Part shown: positions 1 to 7,945 of the stretch, piece after piece | How positions within the stretch are numbered: the stretch's first letter is position 1 | Layout of the letters: every line of letters starts with the position of its first letter | DNA from: Ilumatobacteraceae bacterium | GTDB taxonomy: Bacteria > Actinomycetota > Acidimicrobiia > Acidimicrobiales > Ilumatobacteraceae | Length of the DNA: 14,676 nucleotides | Assembly (NCBI GenBank): GCA_021741795.1 | Contig: JAIOXC010000024.1 | Coordinates: 1-14,676, forward strand | Reading direction: 5' to 3' | Notes under the pieces: model-generated | Database searches by the model: none | The model's input: the letters and a program-made list of their open reading frames with translations, nothing else | Told to the model about the DNA's origin: nothing | Program-made: the position numbers and the translations under genes

Positions 1-2256
1 TTGCAGCAATACACCGTTAATTTGTACAAAGAGATCGAAAAAGAGTCTGGGCAAAACTGTGGCATTCACTTGCCAGGTGGACTGATGCTTGCCGACACAC
101 CAGAGCGTCTTGATTTCTTGCGCATGGCGCAGGCTCGTGGTCGCTATTTGGGCATGCACATGGAAATGCTCTCGATGAAAGAAGCAAAAGCACTCAACCC
201 GCTTCTCGAAGAGAAATATTTCGTCGGTGCACTGTATGACGAAGACGAAGGCTCGGTTGACCCATATGGCGTCACACACGCATATGCAATCTGCGCGAAA
301 AACCGCGGCGCAGAGGTGTACACCGACACTTGGGTAACCGGACTCAACCATCGACCTGATGGAACATGGGATGTCATCACCGACAAAGACCACACGATTC
401 ATGCAGAGCATGTCGTGAACGCTGGCGGGTTGTGGGCACGAGAAGTTGGACGCATGTGCGGTCTTGAGTTGCCAGTGTTGGCAATGGAACACCACTACCT
501 CATGACCGAGCCAATGGACGAAGTTATCGAATACAACAAGACAATGGGTCGCGAGTTGCCACACATCATCGACTTCGCCGGCGAAATCTATGCGCGTCAA
601 GAAGGTCAAAGCATTTTGCTCGGAACATACGAACAAGAGAACCGTCCATGGGCTGCAAAAGAAACGCCATGGGATTTCGTATTCCAATTGTTGCCACACG
701 ATCTTGAGCGCATCGCACCAGAGCTCGAGCGTGGGTTTGCTCACTTCCCTGCCGTTGGCCGCGCAGGCATCAAGAAGTTTGTCAACGGTCCATTTACTTT
801 CTCGCCAGACGGCAACCCGCTTGTTGGCCCGATCCGCGGAATGCGCGGCATGTGGTCTGCTTGCGGCGTAATGGCCGGATTGTCGCAAGGTGGCGGCGTT
901 GGTCTATCGCTTGCCAACTGGATGGTCAATGGTGACCCAGGTGCAGATATTTGGGGCATGGACGTTGCTCGCTACGGTGACTACGCAACGCTTGCTTACA
1001 CACATGCGAAGGTACGCGAAAACTATTCGCGCCGATTCCGCATCACGTTCCCGAACGAAGAACTTCGGGCTGCACGTCCATTGCTCACCACTCCGATTTA
1101 CGATCGCTTAATTGAGCACAACGCGGTGATGGGAGTTGGTTTCGGTCTCGAGCACCCATTGTGGTTCCAAGACAAGGACAAAGAACCAGTTGAGGAAGTG
1201 ACGTTCTACCGATCGAGCGCGTTCAACAACGTAGGCGAAGAGTCGCGTGCGGTTCGTGAGCGTGTTGGGTTTTCCGAGGCTTCCAACTTTGCTAAGTACA
1301 AAGTGAGCGGCCCAGGGTCTGCTGCCTGGTTGCAAGGATTGTTTACTAATGCGTTGCCAAAAATTGGTCGCACCGTACTTACTGCAATGCTCAACCCGCA
1401 GGGTCGCATTGAAGGTGAATTCTCAGTTTCACGAATCGGCGAAGAAGAATTCTTCCTGTTCGGCTCACAGGCTGCAGAGGTGCATCACCCGCGTTGGTTC
1501 TTGGCTCACTTGCCAGAGGGCTCTCCAATTCGATTTGAGACACTCGCGCTTTCAATGGTGGGTCTCACCGTTGCGGGTCCTCGCTCGCGTGACGTACTGC
1601 AAAAACTGACCGATACATCGCTTGCGACCAAAGACTTCCCTTTCATGTCATTCCGTCGTGTCAATATCGGCATGGCGCCAGTGTGGTTGTCACGCATGAC
1701 CTACACAGGTGACTTGGGCTATGAAATCTGGATTGCTCCGGAATATCAGCGCTACTTGTTTGATCTCATTTGGGATGCCGGCAAGGAATTCGACATGCGA
1801 ATGTTCGGCTTCCGCGCACTGATCACAATGCGTCTCGAAAAGAACTTCGGTACCTGGTACCGCGAGTTCCGCCCGATCTACACACCGCTCGAATCCGGCA
1901 TGGAACGTGCGATGAAGTTTGACCACGAATTCATCGGTCGTGCTGCTGTTGAGGCAGAAATGAAGACTGGTCCAGCACGCAAACTCGTGATGTTCAAAGT
2001 TGATGTGGATGAGACTCGACCTGCAGACGTACTCGGTGACGAACCCGTATTTCACAACGGCGAAGTTGTTGGCTGGATCACATCTGGTGGCTATGCCCAT
2101 TACTCGGGTGTCTCGCTTGCTCTTGGCTACATCCCTGCAGCTTTAGCCGCAGAGGGTACGACGGGCTTTGAGATTGAAATCATAGGCAATATGCGTCCGG
2201 CACACTTGCAACTCGAGCCTGTGCTCGACCCAAGCGGCTCTCGCATGCGCGCCTAA
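1..2256 (+). CDS. Dimethylglycine/sarcosine dehydrogenase-like FAD oxidoreductase with aminomethyltransferase (GCV_T) half, 5'-truncated
   Basis: The frame is open from base 1, so the true start lies upstream; 751 residues are visible of a family usually a little over 800. Missing is the N-terminal dinucleotide-binding GxGxxG region and the usual FAD-attachment segment. Visible order: rest of the DAO oxidoreductase domain (about 1-320, with VVNAGGLW near 140 and SACGVMAGLSQGGGVGLS near 287-304), a FAO_M-type linker (about 325-385), then GCV_T and its C-terminal barrel (about 400-745, with TYTGDLGYEIW near 570). Family members oxidatively demethylate N-methylated glycines and pass the one-carbon unit to tetrahydrofolate. 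The exact substrate (dimethylglycine, sarcosine or a related N-methyl amine) cannot be decided here. It ends 11 bp before the enolase-superfamily gene, which suggests a shared catabolic operon. Family assignment is firm; substrate is not. Confidence 0.88.
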   Translation: MQQYTVNLYKEIEKESGQNCGIHLPGGLMLADTPERLDFLRMAQARGRYLGMHMEMLSMKEAKALNPLLEEKYFVGALYDEDEGSVDPYGVTHAYAICAKNRGAEVYTDTWVTGLNHRPDGTWDVITDKDHTIHAEHVVNAGGLWAREVGRMCGLELPVLAMEHHYLMTEPMDEVIEYNKTMGRELPHIIDFAGEIYARQEGQSILLGTYEQENRPWAAKETPWDFVFQLLPHDLERIAPELERGFAHFPAVGRAGIKKFVNGPFTFSPDGNPLVGPIRGMRGMWSACGVMAGLSQGGGVGLSLANWMVNGDPGADIWGMDVARYGDYATLAYTHAKVRENYSRRFRITFPNEELRAARPLLTTPIYDRLIEHNAVMGVGFGLEHPLWFQDKDKEPVEEVTFYRSSAFNNVGEESRAVRERVGFSEASNFAKYKVSGPGSAAWLQGLFTNALPKIGRTVLTAMLNPQGRIEGEFSVSRIGEEEFFLFGSQAAEVHHPRWFLAHLPEGSPIRFETLALSMVGLTVAGPRSRDVLQKLTDTSLATKDFPFMSFRRVNIGMAPVWLSRMTYTGDLGYEIWIAPEYQRYLFDLIWDAGKEFDMRMFGFRALITMRLEKNFGTWYREFRPIYTPLESGMERAMKFDHEFIGRAAVEAEMKTGPARKLVMFKVDVDETRPADVLGDEPVFHNGEVVGWITSGGYAHYSGVSLALGYIPAALAAEGTTGFEIEIIGNMRPAHLQLEPVLDPSGSRMRA

Positions 2257-2259
2257 ATT
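2254..2259 (+). promoter_or_regulatory. Possible -10 element (TAAATT) overlapping the upstream stop codon
   Basis: TAAATT begins with the TAA stop of the dehydrogenase gene and lies 8 nt before the ATG at 2268. This is the position expected for the -10 box of a leaderless or nearly leaderless transcript. No Shine-Dalgarno sequence is seen before that ATG. No -35 was recognised. A chance match is possible, because a stop codon supplies TA and only one further T is needed. Confidence 0.25.
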
Positions 2260-2267
2260 TCAACCCC

Positions 2268-3395
2268 ATGAGCACGATCACACGCATTGAGATCACGCAC
2301 CATCGTCTACCGCTAGACCCACCGTTTCCCGCATCGTGGGACACCGTGCCGCGCACACACTTCCCTGCCACGATCGTGCGCGTGTTTGACGATGCTGGCA
2401 GATGCGGCATTGGCTCCGGCGATTCGATGTACGGATTTAGCGACTATCAAAAGTATTTCATCGGTCAAGACCCAACCAACATCGACCGACATGCGGCAGT
2501 ACTTGCAAATATCGAGTTTCATGCAGGACGACCATGGCCACTCGATCTCGCGCTGTGGGATCTCATCGGCAAAATCAACGGCGAACCTGTCTGGAAGATG
2601 CTCGGCGGGTTCAGCAACAAGATTCGCGCTTACGCGTCGTCGGGCGTGCACCGCCCAATCGCCGACATGGTCACTGTCGCACGCCAGGCCCGCGATTTTG
2701 GTTTCCCTGCCCTCAAGGTGCGTTTTGGCCGACCAAAGTTGGATGACGACCTTGCCGTTGTCAAAGCCATCCGCGATGATCTGGGCTCATCACTTGAATT
2801 GATGGTCGACTGCAATCAGGGTTGGCGCATGCCGTGGGACATCGCAGCGCCTTGGACGGTTGATCACGCCACAGACGTGGCAAGAGTGCTCGAAGACAAT
2901 GGCGTGTACTGGATGGAAGAGCCGCTGCATCGCGGCGACTATGACGGCATGACCGAGTTGCACAATCGTGTCAAGATCCGTATTGCTGGTGGAGAACTAA
3001 CCCGCGAGCCATACGAATTTCGCGAGTTACTGCAGCGCGGATGCTTCGACGTGTTTCAACCAGATGTTGTGTGTACACAAGGCATCACAGGCCTCGCCAA
3101 GTTTGCACACGAAGTCGCTGCAGCAGGCAAGATTTTTACACCACACACGTGGGGCACTGGCATCGGCGTGATGGGCAACCTGCACGTTACGGCTGGCACC
3201 GTTGGCGCGCCATTTATCGAGTTTCCATTTGACCCTCCGGAGTGGACGACCCAACGACGCGACTACATGCTCACCAACACCATCGAAGCCGATGGTGAGG
3301 GTTGGATACACCTTTCGAACGAACCAGGCCTTGGCATCTCACTCAACGAAGACGTGCTGCGCAAAACAGCGAGCGATCAAGCAACTTTTTCGTAA
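2268..3395 (+). CDS. Mandelate racemase/muconate lactonizing enzyme family protein (enolase superfamily), probable acid-sugar dehydratase
   Basis: The 375-aa length is normal for the family, with an N-terminal capping domain (about 1-125) and a C-terminal barrel. Metal-ligand positions are all present: D181 in MVDCNQGW, E217 or E218 in WMEEPL, E243 in IAGGE. The second-strand base motif reads K150-x-R152 (LKVRFG). A His-Asp dyad fits D266 (FQPDV) and H293 (TPHTWGTG), as in the mandelate racemase subgroup. Such enzymes abstract the proton alpha to a carboxylate, giving racemisation or dehydration of an acid sugar. The specific substrate cannot be read from sequence. The ATG has no Shine-Dalgarno; it follows the dehydrogenase gene by 11 bp, so co-transcription or a leaderless start is likely. 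The stop lies 2 bp from the convergent fdhD stop. Confidence 0.85.
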   Translation: MSTITRIEITHHRLPLDPPFPASWDTVPRTHFPATIVRVFDDAGRCGIGSGDSMYGFSDYQKYFIGQDPTNIDRHAAVLANIEFHAGRPWPLDLALWDLIGKINGEPVWKMLGGFSNKIRAYASSGVHRPIADMVTVARQARDFGFPALKVRFGRPKLDDDLAVVKAIRDDLGSSLELMVDCNQGWRMPWDIAAPWTVDHATDVARVLEDNGVYWMEEPLHRGDYDGMTELHNRVKIRIAGGELTREPYEFRELLQRGCFDVFQPDVVCTQGITGLAKFAHEVAAAGKIFTPHTWGTGIGVMGNLHVTAGTVGAPFIEFPFDPPEWTTQRRDYMLTNTIEADGEGWIHLSNEPGLGISLNEDVLRKTASDQATFS

Positions 3396-3397
3396 AA

Positions 3398-4258
3398 CTA
3401 CATCTGCACGCGGTGATCATGCGTGTAAATATTTGCCTTACCATCCCGTAAAAATCCAATCAGCGTGATGCCGAATGCATCTGCTGTCTGCACTGCAAGG
3501 CTTGATGGCGCACCAACCGCAGCAATTAGTGCAATGCGTGCCATCGCCGCCTTCTGAATAATCTCAAACGACAATCGTCCGCTACAAAACAACCCATTTT
3601 CTGTGAGTGGCACAGATTTTTCGAGCACGCTATGGCCGATCACTTTGTCGACTGCGTTATGCCGACCGATATCTTCGCGGACAACCTTCATCTTTCCCTT
3701 TGCGTCAAACAATGCAGCAGCATGCAATCCACCAGTGCGATCGAATGTTGGCTGCACTTTGCGTACAGCATCGGGTAAACCAATCAATACCGATGTCGTC
3801 AATCTGGGGCCAGATTCGCGATCTACAGGAGTTGTGCACGTCAGCAATTGATCAAGCGACTCGGTGCCGCAGATGCCGCAACTCGACGACGTCACCATTG
3901 CTCGGCGAGCCAGTGCCATATCAAATGCGCGCGTCAGCCCAACAGTAACGATGTTGTATTTTTGCTCTTCTTCGCCATTGAGATCGCAATATTTCACACT
4001 CGCAACGTCGTTTGGCTCTGTGATCATGCCCTCTGTAAACAAGAAGCCGACAGCCAATTCAAAGTCGTGGCCGGGTGTGCGCATCGTCACCGAAACCGAC
4101 TCAGGCTCCTGACCTGGCGCTCCAGCCCTGATCTCCATTGGCTCTTCGGTGACCACAAAGTCTGGCTTGGAGCCCGAACGACCTTCAGCGTTTACCGTAA
4201 CCACCTTGACATCAGTGGCTCGGCTCCTCGCCGTGCCTGATGGAGAAACCGATTTCAT
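3398..4258 (-). CDS. fdhD: FdhD, sulfurtransferase for the molybdenum cofactor of formate dehydrogenase
   Basis: The 286-aa protein carries the FdhD hallmarks: SSSCGICG with C127 and C130 (the CxxC that relays sulfur), REDIGRHNAVDK (194-205), CSGRLSFEIIQKAAMARI (225-242) and GFLRDGKANIYT at the C-terminus. FdhD takes persulfide sulfur from a cysteine desulfurase and transfers it to bis-MGD, which is essential for formate dehydrogenase activity. The first 30 residues look like a disordered Ser/Thr/Arg-rich leader. It is the last gene of the minus-strand array, 9 bp after the sigma gene stop. No formate dehydrogenase or cofactor gene is in the window, so its client is elsewhere. The start ATG has only a weak GTAGGT directly before it and a TAGTCT hexamer 6 nt upstream. 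Confidence 0.95.
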   Translation of the reverse strand: MKSVSPSGTARSRATDVKVVTVNAEGRSGSKPDFVVTEEPMEIRAGAPGQEPESVSVTMRTPGHDFELAVGFLFTEGMITEPNDVASVKYCDLNGEEEQKYNIVTVGLTRAFDMALARRAMVTSSSCGICGTESLDQLLTCTTPVDRESGPRLTTSVLIGLPDAVRKVQPTFDRTGGLHAAALFDAKGKMKVVREDIGRHNAVDKVIGHSVLEKSVPLTENGLFCSGRLSFEIIQKAAMARIALIAAVGAPSSLAVQTADAFGITLIGFLRDGKANIYTHDHRVQM

Positions 4259-4264
4259 ACCTAC

Positions 4265-4270
4265 AGACTA
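4265..4270 (-). promoter_or_regulatory. Possible -10 element (TAGTCT) overlapping the sigma gene stop, upstream of fdhD
   Basis: On the minus strand the sigma gene TAG stop begins TAGTCT, followed by GTAGGT and the fdhD ATG. The TANNNT match and 6-nt spacing would suit a leaderless fdhD transcript. The same TAGTCTG occurs before dnaG. No -35 was identified. Confidence 0.3.
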
Positions 4271-5221
4271 GTTGTCGTCAAGAAAAGCGCGCAGGTTGGC
4301 GCTGTTGTGCGGGTGGCGCAACCTAGCCAATGTTTTTTGCTCTATTTGACGCACTCGCTCGCGCGTCACATTCATCTTCTTGGCCACGTCTTCAAGCGTG
4401 TGTGGCTGACCTTCATACTTCCCAATCCCAAAACGCATCGACACAATATCCTGGTCACGCTCTGGCAAATCGCTCAAAGTTCGTTCTACTGCCTCGCCCA
4501 GTTGTCGGCGCTCAGTTGATTCACTTGGATCATTTGTTGCATCGCCACTTGCAATGGTGTCGCCGACCGTCAGGTCATCAGAGTCGGTGCCGACAGGAGC
4601 ATCCAGACTGGTTGTTGACAATGCGAGCTGCATCACGTCCAAAAGTTTTTCGACACTCATCTGCGTGCGCACGGCAACTTCGTCTGGCGTTGGGTCGCGC
4701 TCGAGTTCTGCCGCAAGCTCGCGCTCGGCACGATGTACACGATTGACAATCTCCATCATGTGCCCAGGAATGCGAATATTGCGTCCCTGATCCGCCATTG
4801 CGCGAGTCATTGACTGACGAATCCACCAGGTTGCGTACGTGGAAAACTTAAAACCCTTTTCATAGTCGTACTTGTCGGCTGCATGCATCAGCCCGATGTT
4901 GCCTTCTTGAATCAGATCGGCTAATTGCAGTTCTTTGCGGTCATACCGACGTGCGATTGAGACCACAAGCCGCAAGTTGGCCCGCACCATGTGATCTTTA
5001 GCCTTGATCCCCTCGGTCACCACACGCTGCAATGCTCGCCTGTCGCGCACACCGAGCGTGCCTATGCCACGCTTGAGTTGTGCATCGGCATCCAAACCAT
5101 CTTTGATGGCTCTGCCAAGACGCTTTTCGTCATCTGCATTGAGTAGATCTACCTGACCAATCTCATTCAGATACATCCGCACTGCATCTGGACCAGTATC
5201 ACTACCAATCACGTGTCTCAT
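4268..5221 (-). CDS. rpoD: RNA polymerase sigma-70 factor, RpoD/SigA-like, lacking region 1.1
   Basis: The 317-aa protein has region 1.2 (DAVRMYLNEIGQVDLL, 12-27), region 2 (MVRANLRLVVSIARRYD 78-94; ADLIQEGNIGLMHAADKYDY 101-120; FSTYATWWIRQSMTRAMADQ 126-145), region 3 (HMMEIVNRVHRAERELAAEL from 154) and region 4.2 (VTRERVRQIEQKTLARLRHP, 285-304). Q136 and T139 keep the -10-reading positions of region 2.4. The LRHPHNSANLRAFLDDN tail is typical of principal or principal-like factors. It has no region 1.1 or long acidic leader, so it is either a short housekeeping sigma or a group 2 paralogue. Its ATG overlaps the dnaG stop as ATGA, with GGTGAG 5 nt upstream, so translation is probably coupled to dnaG. 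Confidence 0.93.
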   Translation of the reverse strand: MRHVIGSDTGPDAVRMYLNEIGQVDLLNADDEKRLGRAIKDGLDADAQLKRGIGTLGVRDRRALQRVVTEGIKAKDHMVRANLRLVVSIARRYDRKELQLADLIQEGNIGLMHAADKYDYEKGFKFSTYATWWIRQSMTRAMADQGRNIRIPGHMMEIVNRVHRAERELAAELERDPTPDEVAVRTQMSVEKLLDVMQLALSTTSLDAPVGTDSDDLTVGDTIASGDATNDPSESTERRQLGEAVERTLSDLPERDQDIVSMRFGIGKYEGQPHTLEDVAKKMNVTRERVRQIEQKTLARLRHPHNSANLRAFLDDN

Positions 5222-6963
5222 GCGTGCTCACCAACTCGTTTGCCTAGCCAATCCAAAAGTTCCATCGCCACAGCGTCTGCCATTGTTGGATTGTCAATTT
5301 CTTCCAGCAAAATTCGAGCATCACGGTCAGCACGAATCTCATCTGGATCAGTGATGCGATTGCGAATTGACAACTCTCGACGAACAGCAGCCGAGATCAG
5401 ATTCTTTGCTTCGGTAAATGGGTCCGAATCAATATCTGCAACCGCCGCACGCTCAATTACTTCACGAGCATCTGGATCGGCTGCTTCAAGAGCGCCGGCA
5501 ATATTGCCAATCACTGATGCAACCGCCAAATACGCCCTGCGATAGAGGTCATCCGAGAACAAACCCTCGCTCATCCATGTTGCAATAGCATTCCAGTCCT
5601 GAACCATAATCGCCAGAGCCACAAACTCGGCATTTTCTTTGCGTGATGAGTCAACGGTAGGACTGGTGCGCACCTCCGGCTTGCGACTACCACGCTCAGC
5701 CAGTTGCATCAAGTCAGCAGCGGGAATACCAACGTGGCTCGCGACCTCACCAGCGTAGATTTTGCGCACATTTTTATCTGGGTGCTCGTTGATGACAGCC
5801 ATTGCCTGCTGCGCCGTGCGCGAGCGCGCTTCAGGCGATGCAATCGACCCGGCATCGAGTGTGCGCTGAAGTCGGAAACCCAAAAATGGTTTGGCATCCT
5901 TTATCGCCGCAGTAAGTGCTTCGGGGTTTGTCATTGCAAGTTCACCTGGGTCTTTACCATCTGGAAACTTGGCAACAAATACCTGCAGTTTGTAGCGACT
6001 CTCCCACTCATAAAAACGTTCCGCTGCACCCTGACCTGCTGCGTCGGCATCAAACGCCAAAATAACTTTGTTGGCAAACCGTTTCAAGAGTCGCACGTGC
6101 TCCTCGGTAAGCGCAGTTCCACAAGTAGCAACGGCGCGCGTAATGCCCGAGCGATGAAAGCCAATGACATCGGTGTAGCCCTCACAAACAATTACTTCGT
6201 CGGCAGCAACAATGTCTTGCTTGGCCCAATTGAGACCGTACAACGTTTTTGATTTCGCATAGATAGTTGTTTCTGATGAGTTCTTATACTTTGCAGGGTC
6301 AGTGCTTCCTGGCAAAATGCGCCCACCAAAAGCAACTGCATCACCAGCATCGGTAAATATCGGAAAAAGCACGCGAGCACGGAAAGAATCTTGTGCGTTG
6401 CCACGCTTGTTAATAAATGCAAGACCAACTTCTTTCAGCAGATCAATTGACACACCAATCTCTTTACTCATGGCATCCCAGTCATCTGGCGCCCAACCCA
6501 TTTTGAATTGACGAGCCACTTCACCCGAGAGTCCACGATCACGCAAGTAATCCCGTGCTACACGCGCATCGGGGCTGGTCAAGAGTCTCTCGTGATACCA
6601 ATTCACTGCCTTGTCCATCACCTCGATGAGTTGTTTGCGATGTTGTCGATCTTTGCTTTGACCACCCGTTGTATATGTCAGGGTTATTCCGGCTTTATTG
6701 GCCAGATGCTCAATCGACCCCACAAAATCAAGATGCTCAATGTCTTGCACAAACTTGAAAACATCGCCAGCAGCACCGCAGCCAAAACAGCGATAGCGCT
6801 TAGTTTCTTCGCGCACGTTAAACGAACCAGACTTCTCGGCATGGAACGGGCACAGACCAACCCAGTTACGACCCACTCTGCGCAAAGGCAAGTACCCCTG
6901 CACTACGTCAACTAGCGAAACGGTTTCGCGCAGCCGCTCTATGTCGTCATCGCTAATGGCCAC
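5218..6963 (-). CDS. dnaG: DNA primase DnaG
   Basis: The 581-aa protein synthesises RNA primers at the replication fork together with the DnaB helicase. The zinc-binding domain uses C38, H41 (CPFH) and C59, C62 (CFGCG). The RNA-polymerase-like core follows (FPIFTDAGDAVAFGGRIL, 200-217). The TOPRIM motifs are CEGYTD (260-265, E261) and AFDADAAG (303-310, D305 and D307). FPDGKDPGEL is at 333-342. The C-terminal helicase-interaction region (about 440-581) is divergent, as usual. The chosen start is GTG at 6963, 9 bp after the terC-like stop; the next residues MAISDDDIERLRE fit the family N-terminus. No Shine-Dalgarno is seen, but a TAGTCT lies 6 nt before the GTG. The stop overlaps the sigma gene start by 4 bp. 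Confidence 0.97.
   Translation of the reverse strand: MAISDDDIERLRETVSLVDVVQGYLPLRRVGRNWVGLCPFHAEKSGSFNVREETKRYRCFGCGAAGDVFKFVQDIEHLDFVGSIEHLANKAGITLTYTTGGQSKDRQHRKQLIEVMDKAVNWYHERLLTSPDARVARDYLRDRGLSGEVARQFKMGWAPDDWDAMSKEIGVSIDLLKEVGLAFINKRGNAQDSFRARVLFPIFTDAGDAVAFGGRILPGSTDPAKYKNSSETTIYAKSKTLYGLNWAKQDIVAADEVIVCEGYTDVIGFHRSGITRAVATCGTALTEEHVRLLKRFANKVILAFDADAAGQGAAERFYEWESRYKLQVFVAKFPDGKDPGELAMTNPEALTAAIKDAKPFLGFRLQRTLDAGSIASPEARSRTAQQAMAVINEHPDKNVRKIYAGEVASHVGIPAADLMQLAERGSRKPEVRTSPTVDSSRKENAEFVALAIMVQDWNAIATWMSEGLFSDDLYRRAYLAVASVIGNIAGALEAADPDAREVIERAAVADIDSDPFTEAKNLISAAVRRELSIRNRITDPDEIRADRDARILLEEIDNPTMADAVAMELLDWLGKRVGEHA
5227..5232 (-). promoter_or_regulatory. Ribosome binding site of the sigma gene (GGTGAG)
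   Basis: On the minus strand GGTGAG lies 5 nt before the ATG at 5221, inside the last codons of dnaG. It supports the ATG that overlaps the dnaG stop as the true start, and hence the short form of the sigma factor. Confidence 0.5.
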
Positions 6964-6969
6964 GCCAGC

Positions 6970-6975
6970 AGACTA
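6970..6975 (-). promoter_or_regulatory. Possible -10 element (TAGTCT) overlapping the terC-like stop, upstream of dnaG
   Basis: The TAG stop of the terC-like gene begins TAGTCT, followed by GCTGGC and the GTG start of dnaG. This is the same hexamer, same 6-nt spacing and same 9-bp gap as at the sigma/fdhD junction. It would allow a leaderless dnaG transcript inside the array. No -35 was identified. Confidence 0.3.
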
Positions 6976-7941
6976 GTGCTTGCGGTCGTGGACCACTGAA
7001 GCGACAATCGCGACGGTCATGACCGTCATAATGAACAGCAGGGACAGCCAAGTTGGGACGTGGTACCAGTGTGCAATCGTCATTTTGAGGCCGACATAAA
7101 TCAAGAGCACCGAAATGGCTGGTTTGAGGTAGACAAAGCGATCCTTGATGTCGGCAAACAAAAAGTAGAGCGCGCGCAGACCCATAATGGCAAAAGCATT
7201 TGCTGCAAACACAATAAACTGCTCATTGCTCACTGCAAGCACGGCGGGAACAGAGTCGACAGCAAATATCACGTCAGAGATTTCAATGACGACCAATACC
7301 GCGAGCAACGGAGTTGCAAACCTTTTTCCGTTTTTCTTGGTAAAGAGCTTCTGCCCGTCCAACTCATCCGTAGTTGGAACAAAGCGGTGGAAAAGTCGCA
7401 TCGTGAGTGTGTCTGACGGATCTTTTTCTTCCTCACCACCGTGTCGAAACACCCCGATACCGGTGTAGACAAGAAAGAGACCAAACCCAATGAGCACATA
7501 ATCGAAGCGCTCAATGATTGCAACACCCAGGAAAATGAATACAAAGCGCATTACCAATGCGCCGAAAATTCCCCAGAACAACACACGGTGCTGATACTCG
7601 CGTGGCACTTTAAAGTGAGTGAAAATCATTGCCCAGACAAACACGTTGTCAACACTCAAGCTCTTCTCAATCAAGTATCCACTGATGTACTCAACAGCAG
7701 CTGCTCTTTCAAACATTGCCCAGATGACAAAAGTAAAACCGACGCCGATGCTCACCCATACAATCGATTCGATCGCGGCTTCCTTCAGATGGGCGACGTG
7801 CGGACGGCGGTGAACAATGAGAATGTCAACGAGCAACAGTGTTCCGATTACACCAAGCAACATGTACCATCCCCACCATGGGACAGTGATATCTACAAAA
7901 TTCTCGCTTCGTGAACTTGCGCCAAATAGAGTGCTCAGCAT
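6973..7941 (-). CDS. terC: TerC/Alx-family integral membrane protein
   Basis: The 322-aa polytopic membrane protein has about eight or nine hydrophobic segments (for example 24-43, 61-77, 118-142, 147-165, 233-262, 272-290, 298-316). It shows the two acidic signature motifs of the family, EKSLSVDN (92-99) and EISDVIFAVDS (220-230), whose aspartates and glutamates lie in membrane helices. Relatives are linked to tellurite resistance and, for Alx/YkoY types, to manganese export and metal loading of secreted proteins. A charged cytoplasmic loop spans roughly 167-208. The ATG has the clearest Shine-Dalgarno in the window (AAAGG, 4 nt upstream). The 33-bp gap to ppdK is the largest in the array and too short for the yybP-ykoY manganese riboswitch often found before such genes. 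Confidence 0.92.
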   Translation of the reverse strand: MLSTLFGASSRSENFVDITVPWWGWYMLLGVIGTLLLVDILIVHRRPHVAHLKEAAIESIVWVSIGVGFTFVIWAMFERAAAVEYISGYLIEKSLSVDNVFVWAMIFTHFKVPREYQHRVLFWGIFGALVMRFVFIFLGVAIIERFDYVLIGFGLFLVYTGIGVFRHGGEEEKDPSDTLTMRLFHRFVPTTDELDGQKLFTKKNGKRFATPLLAVLVVIEISDVIFAVDSVPAVLAVSNEQFIVFAANAFAIMGLRALYFLFADIKDRFVYLKPAISVLLIYVGLKMTIAHWYHVPTWLSLLFIMTVMTVAIVASVVHDRKH

Positions 7942-7945
7942 TTTT

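Noticed and set aside
3406..3426. Stem CACGC/GCGTG as a terminator for the plus-strand pair
   Set aside because: Only five base pairs with a 9-nt loop and no clear U-tract, inside the fdhD coding end; too weak to annotate.
5704..6252. 182-codon plus-strand frame opposite dnaG
   Set aside because: It runs against the DnaG core and TOPRIM coding region; no motif or ribosome site supports it.
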